Shown here piece by piece: positions 13,927 through 27,061 of a DNA stretch of 64,000 nucleotides (position 1 is its first letter; each line of letters begins with the position of its first letter). Origin of the DNA: Marsupella aquatica (taxonomy: Eukaryota > Marchantiophyta); contig OZ316892.1 in NCBI GenBank assembly GCA_973895155.1, positions 14,446,001-14,510,000 on the forward strand, given 5' to 3'. The notes under the pieces were generated by a model, which ran no database searches, had not been told where the DNA came from, and saw only the letters and a list, made by a program, of their open reading frames with translations. Position numbers and translations under genes: made by a program.

Positions 13927-16900
13927 ATGGTGGGCGCAGATGGGTCTACGCTTGATCGATCAATCACCCATGTCCTCTTCGACATGGACGGCCTTCTGTT
14001 AGGTCTCTGTTTCTTTCTCTGTGCATTGGTTTTGGTGTTGTCATGAAGATTATTCTGCATTGTGTTTCTCCCTATCAGCTGTTTTCTTCGTCCTTTTCCA
14101 ATTCAATCGTTGGTCACTTTCCTTTTTACTTCTGTCGTACTTGCCCATCTCTTACCTTTCTCTTGAACATCTGCCATGTAAGTGAGATCTCCGTTTCAAC
14201 CGAATGAGTTTCCTTCTCGGACTCCATTGCTAGTGGGGCGTTTTCTCAAGTACTCTCGGGGCAGCTTGTGCTTCTCTTCTACAACAGCAGTTTGAGTGTG
14301 GAAAATTTTCTTCCTCATGTGGTATTCATTTAGCTGGAATTTTGGCACTACAAATTGAGGTCAAACTTAAAAGGTCTACATTTTGGCCCGACTTGTAAAA
14401 CAATCGTCTACCTGAAATTTCAGGAATTGTTTCCACCATACAGGCGAGATTCTTCTTGTCAAACTCCAACTTTCCTGTGGCAATCGTAGAAGAGAGAGCG
14501 ATGGTTATGGTCCCTGCAAGTTTCAAGCCTATCTTAGGAAAAACAGTGAAGCTGCTTGTAGTTTGAATATTTCTGTTCGCTTCAGTATGTTGGGGTCATA
14601 TTGGTTCTCTACCTCAGATGTAGATTCGGCAAAAAATCCGACTTCAGAACTTCAGAACCAAGAGGAACGAAGTTTGTGTCTTCCGCAGTCTCTTCAGAAT
14701 GTTGTCTCTGTCCAGCCGATTGCACAGACGCATAACGCTGAAAATTTTGAGATTGCAGTCCTGCAGTTCTACAGGTTCTTTTGTGTTGTATGGAAAGGAG
14801 TACTGTCTTGTACTTTGGCTCATTTGGGGCACTATCTCTGATGCTCATTTGTGCTGCAAAGCCCTACAGTTTTTATCGCTGAAATGATCATACTGGTGTT
14901 CATTTTGAGTGGGGTTCCATCTTTGAGAAAACCGCAGGCTTGCCCGAGCTGGTAACATTTAAGAACACTGTCAGTGTAAGCCTCTAAGAACTCAACAAGA
15001 GGTGCATGCCCTGCTATAAGATCATTATGACTCGTTTAGCTCAGGCGGTTCTTGGATCTAAGTAATTACTTTACAAAATAATGTCCAGATGCTTTTCTCA
15101 TCCCTGCTCTCTCCACACGGTTAAAATAAAAAACATTCAAAATTCTAAATCTCGAGAGTCCTAAATGTGATTACAGTTGATATTTATGCCACGTTTCATT
15201 TTTCTTTCAGACAGCTGAAGTGACAATCAAGATTGTGATTCCTTGGATTTCCAAGTGTAGATCTTGAGGGGAAAGAGTCATTTTGGTGTCTTATTAGATT
15301 AGCTGACAAGTACACCTTGGCGTACTTGGTCCAATCTCGGGGTCGTTTTGATGGTTTAAATTCGTCTTCTTCAGATACGGAAGAATTTTATACTGTTGTC
15401 CAGCAAAAGATACTGGAAAGGTTTGGGAAGAAATTTGATTGGTCTCTAAAGTCGAAGATGATTGGGAAGAAAGCTTTGGAGGCTGGTCAAATACTAGTCA
15501 AGGAGTTGGGGCTCGAAGGAGTGCTCACACCTGAAGAATTCGTTGCGGAGCGAGAAACTATGTTGGCCTCCATGTTTCCCAACGCTGAACTCCTTCCTGG
15601 TACAGTGTCTTTCACTTGATTTGCCTGCATTTTCAGTCGTCAGCTTCACAAAACAGCTCAACGTTTGTGACATGTTTTGTTTTTGTTAGCTTTCGGTTTT
15701 TTTACAAGCATAGTTTCGCTTTCGCGGAATGTCCTTGTAGACTGCGTTGTTATTAGTTAATTTTTGGGTTGGTTACATTGATCTATCTTTGTTCCCAATT
15801 AAGCATTTCTTCTAATACTAAAATTAAGCTGTCAACTTATTAAGAATATTCGAAGGTGATGGGGGCCTTGTGCTCTCCAAGAACCAACGAAACATAAACG
15901 ATTCAGTTCTGTGCAGTGCTTATTGGCATCTGTGAATAGGACTGACTGATGGAATTTAGAAGGTTTGCACCAAGTTGTTGACATTGGGGACGAGGTTTGG
16001 CCAAAGTAAGCAACTACTGTATCTTATCTGATTTGTATTCTTTCTACTTTCGTTATACTATGAAGGAGTGGAGCGGCTTGTTAAGCATTTGCACGCGCAC
16101 GGAGTGCCAATGGCCATAGCAACCAGGTAATTGGTTGTCATCATTTCAGCGGCGATAATTCTGAATTCCTTAAAGTCACAGGTTGTTATCTAGAATCTTT
16201 CAAGTGACAAGAGGACCTGTATGACTGTTTGGGAATGGTCTCGTGCATTTTGTCTTTAAGGCTTATACATGGAGAGTATGAACCGATGTTTCAATTATTC
16301 TGCCACAATGAAAACACTATTGCTGACTGTAGAAATCATGCACACTTGGGGACCAATGCCCTAAAGCTGTGGGTCAATATTATCTTTGTGCTAGAAGCTC
16401 ATGTGCGGACGTACGAGCTTGTCGGTGGATTGTATTTATTGAAGCCTGAAGTTCCAAGGGAATATCTTTATTACCCGTGCAGCTCTCACAGACATCATTT
16501 TGAGCTGAAGACAACGAAACATGGGGAGTTGCTTTCGCTCATGCACCATGTGGTCGTGGGTGATGATCCAGCAGTTACCAAGGGGAAACCATCTCCTGAA
16601 ATATTCCTAACCGCCTTCGATCGGTTCCAAGTGTGCAACCTTTCATGTCTCCGCTATTCAGTCATAGGAGTTGTTTGATGTCGCCTCTTGTCTCGAATTG
16701 CCTCAGTTGTGTTGGGTCATTGAATGCATGTAAGTGGGACACGGCGTGCACAAGTGTTTTTTCAGACGGTGACTACTAACGGTAATCAGATCAAGCTTTC
16801 TGCCATAAGCGATGGGTAACATTAACGGCCAATAAAATGAAACAAGGAACTTCGCTTTGGTTGTGAAACAAGTAAGGAGAACTTGTCCAAAATAAAGACT

Positions 16901-17736
16901 CATTGCAGAGAGTGGCAAAGAAAGTTAAATCTAAAAGAAGTTAAAACAATTCTCGGAAGTTTAAAGATTTTGACAACCTTTAGAAAATGGCCGCTTAGCA
17001 TTGTACAAGATTTTTGTTTCTCCCAATTATGCTGGACTTGGTACGGTTTTAGAGAGTACATAAGTCAGATCAGCTGTCTTAACTTTGTCGGCAATCCCAA
17101 TTTGTCTCAGGAGCCCGAGTTGACAACACAGCAAGTTCTGGTCTTTGAGGATGCGCCAAGTGGTGTGGGTGCTGCTAGAGCTGCTAATATGTGAGTATAT
17201 TTATCGGACTTGTACATCACTGTACTTGCAACGTGTCCTATCTACTATGATTAATTCATTTCATTCTGGTGCTTGTGGGTATTCGATCACTTTAAATTAC
17301 ATCGACATGATTCTTTGATCTGGACCATATTCATGTAGGAACCGTTGACAGGCCTTTGGAACAGCTGTAGTTTTTCTGTAGAAGATTTTAGGGGAAAGTT
17401 ATCTATTTGGCGCAAGGATTAAAGGTTTCAGAACAGACTCATTCATATTAAACAGAATCTTTGGTACTGCTCTGGAGTATGTGGGAAAGGGTTTAGGGTA
17501 GGACGGTCTTTTGATACTAGCTCTCTTGAGTAAAGACTTTACTCTGAATTCTTTCTGAAGGGTCATTCCTTACTGTGGCTGAAACCAGTGTGATACATCT
17601 TGTATCAATTGAATGCAGGCCTGTTGTTATGGTTCCAGACGTTAGGCTGGATCCAAAATTGCATGAGGGTGCCGATCAGGTTCTCTCCTCTCTTCTTGAT
17701 TTTGACCCTGGGTTTTGGGGACTTCCGCCATTTTAG
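13927..17736 (+). CDS. GPP: HAD phosphatase, glycerol-3-phosphatase (GPP/GS1) type
   Basis: Six-exon model: 13927-14002, 15375-15599, 16066-16126, 16483-16630, 17111-17190, 17619-17736. Introns are GT-AG, phases match, total 708 nt (235 aa). HAD motif I is FDMDGLLLDTE (residues 18-28), with nucleophile D19 and acid/base D21, split by intron 1 between LLL and DTE. The cap helices follow (EEFYTVVQQKILERFGKKF). HGVPMAIATSSHR (about residues 112-124) carries motif II. KGKPSPEIFLTAF (about 153-165) carries the motif III lysine, and VFEDAPSGVGAARAA (181-195) carries the motif IV acids. The length and the PSGVGAARAA signature match plant GPP1/GPP2/GS1-like enzymes, which dephosphorylate glycerol-3-phosphate. 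Related HAD enzymes act on pseudouridine-5'-phosphate or sugar phosphates, so the substrate is not fixed by sequence alone. No transit peptide is visible, suggesting a cytosolic enzyme. Confidence 0.93.
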
Positions 17737-19035
17737 TACTGGACACCGTTTCCGTCCTAGTCATATTGGGGACGATTTCTCGATTATATTACTCTGAACA
17801 TTCCTTACATTCAAAGCTGCACTGTTGAGTTGGGGAGCACCGACTAGAGAAGCAAGATTGATAGCTTACGATTAAACCATAGAGAAAAGAAGATTCTTGA
17901 TATCTTGCGTCATCTTACCTGGACGACTTCGGCTGATCGTTAGACGGTGGTGATTGGATCAAAGCAGCAGCATTCTCGAAAAGTTGTCAAGAATATCGCT
18001 TGTTGTTATATTGAGATTCCAGAGCTTGGTCATATTATGGTCCTGCAGAGGCACTGTCCATTGTTGCAGTTTTTATCTGGAAACCTTCTCTCGGAAATTT
18101 TGTTTGACAAATGGGCACTTCTTGCTTGCATAAACGTTTGTGTTATGGAAGTACACAATTTCTAGAAGAAATAGAAGTTGAAGTTGTTTACCGTGCCTTT
18201 CAATCCAATTCGATCGATGAAACCGCATCGGACAGGGTTTCTTGTCAAGTCTGCTTTGAGATGCTCTTTGTAGGTCAGTTCAGAGATTGGTGGCAGACAT
18301 CTGTGCGGACTATTGCTTCTGATCAACAACGAAGAGATGTGTTTTCAAGGAACGTCCAAACGAAGTAAGGGCAAAGTAACCCTCGAAATGATCAAAGAAA
18401 TGATAGGTCCTGACGTAGTCAAGGATATCTTGTTTGTGAAATTATGTTCGTGTTCGCTGCAAGTCGGGATTGTGCTGAATGTCTTTCACCCTTTTTAGAT
18501 CGAATTGACTCACTGGGGGTGGTTTGCTCCGGGGTGGTTTGCTCCTTTACTTGTTGATGTCCCACTCCTATAGTAGGTCAATTCGTTTCAGGGCAGGGGT
18601 CTATGGGCACAGAACTAGTGCAAATTTGCTTAAAATTCATGTAGTGAAAGTCAAGATTCCCAAAGGTTTTTAAAACTTTACCATGCAAGTGATTTGAGTA
18701 AATCCAGTGGTCTGAAAAATGTGATTCACCTTTATATCAGGCTAAGAATTCAACGTATGTGAAGGTGCATCTTTGAGTAGGCCATTGCGACTCTCTAAAG
18801 GGAACTGGCTTTTGCTTTCACAATACGTGGTGTGATGCTATCTGATGTATGTCAAAAATCATGTTGAAAATATCTCCGAAGAGTATTGAACATTGAGATA
18901 TTCTTCACTGTGCACCATGCTTCCAGTGTTAAGTCTAGTGGAACCTCAGGTCCTGCCATGGCATATACTCCTCCTACACCTGCAAGTCTTTCTCCTAGGA
19001 TCTAGTGTGGTGATTGTAGCAGAACTTTGAAGGGG
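17737..19035. other. Intergenic downstream of the HAD phosphatase
   Basis: The start of this stretch should include the phosphatase 3' UTR. Frames at 17947-18165, 18111-18368 and 18313-18498 are short, mutually overlapping and show no family motif. I see no tandem repeat or RNA gene. Confidence 0.45.
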
Positions 19036-19372
19036 TTTTTTTTTTTTGCTTTGAAAGCTGAAAGTAGACCTATCCAACAGAGGGTAACAAACTACTTTGG
19101 AGTATGCACCATTGTAGGATAGCCCACTAGGGGGAACGATATCCAGGGATCCTACAGGCTAGGGTCCGTTGCCAGGAAGCAGAGAGGGTTAGACCAGGAT
19201 CACTAAACGATCAGCCAGGGGCCAAAACCAGTACTCCCACCACTACACCCCGCCCACACAAACACACATCTTCCGTCCACACCCCTTGCATGTGGGGGGG
19301 GATTGAACCTGGACCTCTTGGTTCTAGGCTAATCCCCTTGCCAATGCTGAAGCCGGTTGCCTGAACTTCGCA
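19036..19372 (-). mobile_element. tRNA-derived SINE, copy 1
   Basis: On the minus strand this reads from a tRNA-like head to a poly(A) tail, seen on the plus strand as the T-run at 19036-19047. The RNA polymerase III B box is AGGTCCAGGTTCAATCC (revcomp of about 19304-19320), and an A-box-like GCATTGGCAAGGGG precedes it. The body aligns along its whole length with the copies at 49569-49887 and 61727-62098, sharing CATGCAAGGGGTGTGG and CCCCTGGCTG blocks. Flanks share only GAACTT, so the target-site duplication is weak or eroded. Confidence 0.75.
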
Positions 19373-20365
19373 AATGCCTTATTCACAGAGCAGCACTGTG
19401 AATAAGGAGAGGCCAAAATTTGAGGAACCTGCTATTTGATGCTTCAATAGGGGGTTTCAATTGTTGGGACATCAGGGTGGCTTTACAAGGCGTTGGGGGT
19501 AGTTTTCACATTTTTTTCGTCTCCAAGATCTGATCAGAGCCATTCATTTGGGAGAAACTGTTCACTTGACAAAAGGTTGGGGGCACTTTCAACCGAACCT
19601 GTTACCAATCCTACATGGAATGCAGTGGGACCCAATTTTTGCTTATGTGGAGCACTCTTTTGTCCTAGATTTTAGACCACCTCTCTTGGTGGTTTCTTCT
19701 TTTGGCCTCTTGGTCCATTTCTATTTTAAGTCATTTGCATTAAAAAGGGACCCACAAGTCATTCATAAGATCTTCTCTTCTCACATTTACAAAGACTTTA
19801 GCCAAAGATTAGGTGACATTCAGGTGGAGTGGGTCCTCAATATGTCTTTTAGTCAATTAATCTGGCACTAGTGGCTGCACTTGGCTTTACAAGACCTTGG
19901 GGGCAATAAAAGGATTCAAAACATGCTTTTAACCCCGGCACACTATATGTAGTGTGTGCAATGGCCCTCCAGTTTGCTGTGGTGAAAAAAGCTCCCAAGT
20001 GCCCCCGACTTCTTCTAAAGTCCTCCTTAGTTGCAGAGAAGGCAGGGCACAGATCAGCAATATTAAAAGGGCCCGTTTGCAGCTTTGGCTCTCAGTTGGC
20101 TAAAAAGTGAGACTGTAAACCGCCACAACTGAGGCCAGTCGACCAGGGTCTTGGTCCCTGGCTGATTTTAGGGGAGCTTATGTGCCAAACCTAACATGGA
20201 CAACTTTGGGGGAGCTTATGTGTAGAACCTAACACGGACCCCAAGCTGTTGCAGTTCTGAGCCTTCCTAATGGACAACTGATGTTCATGCTCGCCATGCC
20301 CGTCGACTGTCCTCCCATACTGCTCTCTCTCTCTCAACCACCCCAATATGTAATTGCGGGGTATA
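19373..20365. other. Intergenic, decayed repeat-like sequence
   Basis: A 107-codon frame at 19548-19871 (+) has no recognised motif. It lies between two near-identical blocks of GGCTTTACAAG(A/G)(C/G)(C/G)TTGGGGG at about 19481 and 19883, which could be the ends of a small unidentified element. Confidence 0.3.
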
Positions 20366-20551
20366 ACCATTTCTGGAGGTATTTGATATTCCCATAATCT
20401 CTTGCCCAGAAAACTCATGACTGATAGCCATTTTTGGCACAACAATTATGTAGTCTATAGGAGGTCTGGGCAGGGATTCTGGCCTTAAGCCTGCTCCTAG
20501 AATGCTCAGAAAAGTTAGCTTTTATTTGCCTTTTGGTGGTTACAAGCTAGT
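20366..20551 (+). repeat. Dispersed repeat, family B copy 1
   Basis: This starts ACCATTTCTGGAGGT and includes GTCTGGGCAGGGATTCT and a TTTTATTTGCCTTTTGGTGG tail. The same order of blocks recurs at 22266-22585. It is noncoding and its class is unknown. Confidence 0.7.
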
Positions 20552-22265
20552 AAACCCAGACCATAACACTGGTGTCCAACACTTTACCTTGGTAGGGCAC
20601 CCTCTGCTCAACTAGATATAAAGTCAGAGTAAGTTTAAAGCTTTTTTAATTTTTTGCTAGGGTGGCAATTGTCATTTCCACTGAAGGCGTAGAGTAGGTG
20701 ACTGTTGAGAAAGAAAGCTTGTCCCATTCAAGGAAAATATCTAAGATAATGTCTCTGAGAGGCGTAAAAGTGTTTTTTCTTTGCGTAGATATGAACAGGA
20801 ATATTTCTAATCGCTCAGCTTGAGCAAAGTGACTTTCAAGAAAGTTGATTTCTCTTAATAAAATTTTCTTGATAGGAAAAGTATCAATTGTCTGTTGTTG
20901 CTCCGGAGACATGAAAGGACGCTTTCTGTATTGAGTCAACTTTGAGCAAAGTGATTTGTTCTTAAATCATTTGAGGTTTCAGGAGAAATATATTTATGTT
21001 ACACCCGCCCCCACATCATGCCTTGTTTGCCTCCTCTGCTCCCCATCTTCCACTTCCCATCCCTACTCACACAACTCCGCCAACTTCAGTCTCCATCAAA
21101 ATTTGTAAATACCAGATTTGTGAGCAACTAACTTTCCATGTTTCTTTCCCCTAAGCAAGCATAGCAGTGACAACAAAGACATGAGTTGTAGCATCTTGGA
21201 TTAAATAACTTAAGAACATAACTGTACTAAAATGATGGACGTAAATCTCTTTCATTGTCTTGTATTCTCTAATACTCTTTGACAGAAAATGATTTGTTGT
21301 TAAAATTTATTAATCAGGGTTTGAAACCCTTGGTGATCATGTCAACCATGGTTATGGTTCAATCTACGATAGTGATCACATTTTCTAAAATTGATCTTAG
21401 AGGTTGATTCTTCCTACTTAGTGTCAGGCTTAGTGCTCAACTTATGCTTACGTGTAGTAGTCATAATTATGTGGAAATATTTTGTACCTAATGCGCTATT
21501 AATTGTCCAAGGGGAAGAATTGAAGGTTAACCAAGGTTTAAAATATGGCAAAACATTACCCCTTAACTTTGTTTATCTAGTGTGAACAAGTGCAAATTTC
21601 AATAATGCTGGGACTACTAAAAAGAGGGGAAAATTAAAGTCAGTGTTCACATGTAGTTCTAGGAAGGGGTTTGATTAGAATGTCAGAAGGTTTCATCTTA
21701 ATTAGGATTAATTAGAAAATTACTGTATGTTCCTCTCTACGATGTTCCTCTTATCTAAGCCTGATTTGACATATTCCAATGTTTGTTCCCAATATTCGCC
21801 ACAAAGAATTACATTGGAGGTCAAGACCCCCCCCCCCCCCCAAAGACCCGCTTATTATAAAGGCTTTTCAGTTTGTTGTTGACTAGAGCTTTAGCTATTT
21901 TGCTTTTGTTTGGAAACTCTTGGGCTCTTTGGCTCTCTCCTTGTATGACACTTTTTGCTCTCTGATGTTATATAAGATCAATGTTCTATCTATTTAAGAT
22001 GAAACCCGTATGTTGCACTATAAGTTATGATCTGTTGCAAGTTGGGTCACCATACAACACACCTAGCCAGAACTTCTACAATAAAAAGGGACACCCTTTG
22101 TCTAGTGTACACATTGGAGGGGGTATTTTTGTAAATTTCAATCTTAAGGAGTATTTTGGCCATTTTGGTAATTATAAGGATAAAATTTTGAATTTCTAAT
22201 TTAAATTTTGAGATCGTAATTAAAATGGGGTAATTGCTGTACAGAATATAGGTTACTTGTGTGTA
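20552..22265. other. Intergenic, AT-rich
   Basis: No supported gene. It contains a run of 15 C at 21827-21841. A frame at 20646-20939 (-) shows no recognised motif. The rest is AT-rich and featureless to my reading. Confidence 0.5.
21827..21841. repeat. Poly(C) tract
   Basis: Fifteen consecutive C residues in otherwise AT-rich DNA. The opposite strand is a G-run able in principle to form a quadruplex; it could also be a sequencing-length ambiguity. Confidence 0.9.
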
Positions 22266-22585
22266 ACCATTTCTGGAGGTGCTTGTTGAATGTCCTCATA
22301 TTCTTGCCCTGAAACTTATGACCAGTAACCTTTTCTGGACAGTAAGTACATAATAAGATAAAGGGAGTCTGGGCAGGGATTCTACCCTGGACCCTGGTGC
22401 TGTCCCCATAATCTCTCGCCCTGAAACTCATGGCCAGTAACCTTTTGGGAACAGTAAGTACCTATGATAAAGGGGGTCTGGGTATGGATTCTAGCCTGAA
22501 CCCTATCCGTAATGCTCACAAAATTTTCCAAGATGTTAAGCTTTTATTCACTTTCTGGTCACAGGGTTGCTGGCTAGTAACCCGG
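22266..22585 (+). repeat. Dispersed repeat, family B, two tandem copies
   Basis: Two head-to-tail copies (about 22266-22400 and 22403-22585) of the repeat seen at 20366. Shared blocks are GCCCTGAAACT(T/C)ATG, CCAGTAACCTTTT and GTCTGGG(C/T)A(G/T)GGATTCTA. The second copy keeps the AAGCTTTTATT and CTGG tail found in copy 1. Confidence 0.7.
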
Positions 22586-23517
22586 CCAAACCACGGTTAT
22601 CCAGATAAAATTAAGGTGTCTCAGTGAGTTGCACAAACTTGGGAACCTGATCCCATCAATTGCCAATGAGAGATATGCTTAGTAGACCCTCTTCTGGAAG
22701 AAGTTTAGTTTGCTTAAAATCAACCCCCTCCATACTTTTCCCCAACCTGGACCATTGATGGACCTTTCTATCTTAGAACTGGACGGTTGATAGACCTCAG
22801 GGGGTCCATCAAATAACAAGTTTCATTTTTGGGATCGAACAAACAAACTGGTTGCCAAATGGAGTAAAATGAATGTGGCGCAACGCCAAGAACTGGTGCT
22901 TTAGGACTCCCTTATTACGCAATGACCATTGTCATGATGACCAGTTTCCGGATAGAAGACATGGACTGAGGGGGTGGTGGTTCTCGAGAGCCTTGTCCGA
23001 CTGTGAGTAGGCAACTGCGCACTCCAGGGAATGCACTAAATAACGCAGCCCGAGCATTACGTCGCCAAATCTAACGTAGTTCTTGAGCGTAAGCAGGTAC
23101 AGTACTGTAGGAGATGATTGGTAAATGTCGTGCAGATGATTGATAAATATCGTGCAGATGATTGATCAATATCGTGCATCTTCTCGAAACCCTCATTGCG
23201 AGAGTGCCTGCAAGCCTGTCGTGTTAGCGGCGTGATCCCGTGGCAGGGCATGGCGTGCAAAGGCACGGTCAAAGCAGTGCTATATTATTGGAGTTTCTGA
23301 TGTCTGCATTATAGCCATGCATAATAGCCAACTCACTACACTACAGGTTTTTGATGTCTGCAGAGCCAACTCAGCGAAGGACACTCTAACGTCGCGATGG
23401 AAGCTGTTGCCTCATTAATAAACCAAGAATTTGACTACTGCGCAGGACAGTGATGCGTCAGACAACATGATGACTTCTTGATGCCTGGCTACCTTGATGG
23501 CTTGACCCCTTCCCTTT

Positions 23518-23830
23518 CCAATTCGGTACAGCATCAATGACACAGATCAATCAACTCCCTTTGTGAATTCGGTACAGCGTCAATGATACAGATCAATCAA
23601 CTCCCTTTGTGAATTCGGTACAGCATCAATGACACAGATCAATCAACTCCCTTTGTGAATTCGGGTACAGCATCAATGACACAGATCAATCAACTCCCTT
23701 GTGGATTGCGAAATGATACACTATGTGAGAGGCAGATCAATCAACTCCCTTTGTGGATGTGAAATGATACACTATGTGAGAGCCAGATCAATCAACTTTA
23801 CTCCCTTTGTGGATGCGAAATGATAGACAG
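23518..23830. repeat. Tandem array, about 46 bp unit
   Basis: Four units carry AATTCGGTACAGCATCAATG followed by an ACAGATCAATCAACTCCC block, with starts near 23518, 23565, 23611 and 23657. Three variant units follow in which a GCGAAATGATACACTATGTG block replaces the first half. All seven share the GATCAATCAACTCCCTTTGT core. Confidence 0.9.
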
Positions 23831-25110
23831 TGAAAGTCAGTGCTGGAAATAGTGCCGGCGGCGGCGTTCGCCTAGCAGTAGAACTACAGTAGGAGCTGGA
23901 TTTAGAGAACTTCTAAACAAGACGAACGCAGACAAAATGCGCAACAGAACTGACATATCAAAATACGTAGTGAAAATCAACCTCGTGGACTCGATCCACA
24001 CCGACTGTTCGCACGCGGGCTCGCACGATGCTTAACGGGGCAGCTATGAATATTTGAAGGCCGACTCACTTTGAAGTGACCATCCGGTAAAAGAGTGGTG
24101 TATCGGATATGTACAAATATGTACTGTACAATCTGTTCAGCGCCTGGAAAGATTCTTATCTAATCTGATTTCGACCTCTCTAAAGTGATGGTAAGAGATT
24201 GACTCCTCTACTTGTTCACACGCGATAAACGCCTGAGTGTTTGGTCGAAAAGGATAGTTAGATAGGTATGGAGCTCAAGATATGTTCGTCGAAGGTATCA
24301 TATGTTGCGGGAGATAGAATTGTCTCCCGTCCCTGTATCTCTTTTTAGTGTAAAGAATAAACTCGGATCAATATTGAATCATTTATCTACATGTACAAAC
24401 CGTAGTCGAGCTGGGAAATTGGTGGAGATCATCATAAGATTTGGTCGAAATATGCCATCGACTGTCTCGATCATCAGAGTGTTATCAAACCTTAGGATGA
24501 TCTGCGCCCCCATCGGACTTCTAAATCAGAAAGAAAATTTTCAGGAAGTTTGGGAGAAAGCGAGTCAAGCTGATAAATAAATTGCTTTCTTCGCCCCGTC
24601 GTCAATGGTCTGGTGACCTGCGTCTCGAGCGTAGTCGATCCCCATGTTGAGACAGATCTAAGCCAGGAACGAAATTGCTGTCCTCTTGTCCATGTGCAAG
24701 GACATGCACTTATGTCTGGACGGAAGATCAGATCCACGGCAACGAAAGAGAAGTCCTGCATGGCCCCGGTCGACATCCTCTGCTATCATTTTGGGATGGA
24801 AATTCTCCATGCCGAAATTTGCTTGCCAAAATCGTTCGCGTTCCACTCGTTGAGAGGATGCATGCAAAAAGGGGCCGGAATCAAACTGCTCCGACACAAA
24901 ATTGTGAGTTCCTGTTGCATATTCATATGTCGTAAGAAGTTCCCGCAAGCTGGCAATGACGGAAGACTAACGCCAGTGCGTTAAGCTGATCGCAGTCGGC
25001 TCCTGCCCACCTGGATGATTCATACTAAAGTCGTCTCATAGCAGACATCGAAGTAGGGACTCCAGCGATGTTATGGAAGTTACTGCAAGAATGAAAGTGG
25101 AAGACACAGA
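23831..25110. other. Intergenic downstream of the GT47 gene
   Basis: The right part should carry the 3' UTR of the minus-strand glycosyltransferase. Open frames at 24492-24984 overlap in four frames; one on the minus strand (24658-24948) looks mildly protein-like but has no recognised motif. Nothing else is supported. Confidence 0.4.
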
Positions 25111-27061
25111 CTACACTGAAGAGAAATGAAATGACTCTCCGCGTAATTGATTTTCCTGCATCTCTTCAAAAATGGATTCGTGTTGGGCAATTGCATCTTG
25201 AGCATCCCGAATGACTTTCTTCTCAGCCAAGAGATTGAAGATTTGCCAAGAAGCATCACCCTCAACTTGAGGCTGCGTATAGAGAAGCGCACGGCGATTT
25301 TCTTCTTTCCAAAGGTTCTCCTGAATGGCGGTAAGATTGGTGGCGGCGACGTGACGAAGAATCTGATCGAGCTTATCCACGTCTCTCTCCCTGACCGATA
25401 TGGAGATGCTAGGCCAATCGATCACGTGAGAGTACGGCAAGGCGATGTTGTCGGCAATGATCACAGGCACGCAGCCGTACACAACGGATTCCACTATCCT
25501 GGGACTCCAAGGAGCCCAGCCCAATGGCGCAAGACAAAATTTCGAATGAAGCATTTCTGATTGGTAGCCCTGAAGTCTCTTACGCTTCACGAAAAAGCGC
25601 AAGTTCTTTTTAAATTTTTGCCACATGACAGTCCGGACACCTTTGCTGTAGAACTGGCCGCTAACGTTCTTGGGATGGAGTTCCAACTTTCCTCGAAAAT
25701 GAGCGAAGATGCTTCGTTCTTGCTGCTCCACGGGAGCCCAGTGTTTCTGCACCGACTGGAGTGAAATGTAAGGAGGGATTACAATGCTTTCCACCTGTTG
25801 GCAAGGATGACGCCCATCCTTTTGGCCGAACGTTTGCAGTATGATAGATTTCTGCAAGAATTCAGGTATGCCCCTTTCTTTGGCGAGCACATCCATCGAC
25901 TGGAAACATGCCCCGTAGTCATGGGTTGCCACAAAGATGTGGTCACTTCCTCCGCTTTTAGTCCAGTAAGTCATCTGCCGAGAAATTAAGTCCACTGCGG
26001 CGCGGATCATGGTTGTAGCATTCGTCAGCGAGGGAAAACCGTTCTTTGGGCTGAAGTTGCAAGACACGTAAACCGGCACGAAGAAGAAATCTGCGCTAGC
26101 AGGATCCATTGTTCTTAAGGGACTTTCAAGAAGAATTTGATGGAGAGCAACCTCGGCTGCGAATAGGTGGCTGGAGCAGCGAGTATCGTTTAGCCAATCA
26201 CTGTTGTACTCGGTGGGGAGCTCGTAGACATATATTCTGAGTCCAGAGACCAGGCCCAGCGGTATTGACTCGTCTGCAGGAACAGAAGTTAAGCATCTTG
26301 TTAGAACTTGGAGAGCTTCCGCAGCTACAGACATAACACGTGAGGACCTTGAAAAAAGCCAATCGAAGATGTTTAATATTTTCTTTGCAACGGAAATAAG
26401 TGGCACCTAAAGAACGTAGATCATATGAACTCATTCACGTTACTATCTGCTCGCAGTCTCGCAAGTTGAAACTAACTACGTGTTAAGAATTCCTGGAAAG
26501 GTAGACGAAAGGCACACTGTCAAATGGATTGAAAATCGGGACTCAATTGTCAACTACTCAAAAGTAGTACTTCGTAATCTTGTAGGAAAAAGAGGAGAGA
26601 GCTGCAGCCAAAGCGTGGAATCGGACGTTACCAGATTGAATCAGCTCATCGTTGGTAATTCCCGCTCCGCTTTCTTTTCGGACGTGCTTCAATTCCATCG
26701 TGGGTCTGTGCTCGGACTCTACTATATCATTCTGAAGGGCAAGAGTCGTCTGCAGGGCTCCAGTTAAAATTCTTCGATTTAGTGCAGCGGATTTTTCCTC
26801 ATCCGCGTTCGCAAGATCTTGGGGATCCCATCTAGACAGTGGTTGCCCAGCTGGGCCAGTCAAAATTGAAGGTTCGTAACGATAGGAAATAGTTGTGACG
26901 ACAGCGGAGAAGAATAAGATGAACCCACAACACATAAACACTGAATTGTGGGATCTTTGCCATCTTCCAAATCTAATATCTGCCGTCGTTAAAGAACAAG
27001 TTCGCTCTCGCCTGGCGGCTCCCCTACAAAGTACGAAGCCCCTTCTCATTTCCCAATTCAT
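25111..27061 (-). CDS. IRX7: GT47 exostosin-family glycosyltransferase, IRX7/FRA8-like
   Basis: Two-exon minus-strand model: 27061-26632 and 26273-25111, one GT-AG intron, 1593 nt, 530 aa. Residues about 41-60 (FMCCGFILFFSAVV core) form a single membrane anchor, as in type II Golgi enzymes; a stem follows. The GT47 domain starts near residue 150 with GLRIYVYELPTEYN. Then come DPASADFFFVPVYVSCNF (199-216), HIFVATHDYGACF (255-267), PCQQVESIVIPPYIS (300-314), HFRGKLELHPKN and FCLAPLGWAPWSPRIVE (389-405) followed by GCVPVIIAD. These blocks are those of plant IRX7/FRA8/F8H, needed for glucuronoxylan synthesis in secondary walls, probably for the reducing-end primer. IRX10-type GT47 proteins are the nearest alternative; the long N-terminal stem and block wording favour IRX7. 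A downstream Met at residue 5 is an equally possible start. Confidence 0.93.

Noticed and set aside
25147-25989. Plus-strand frames inside the glycosyltransferase
   Set aside because: They are antisense to strongly conserved GT47 blocks.
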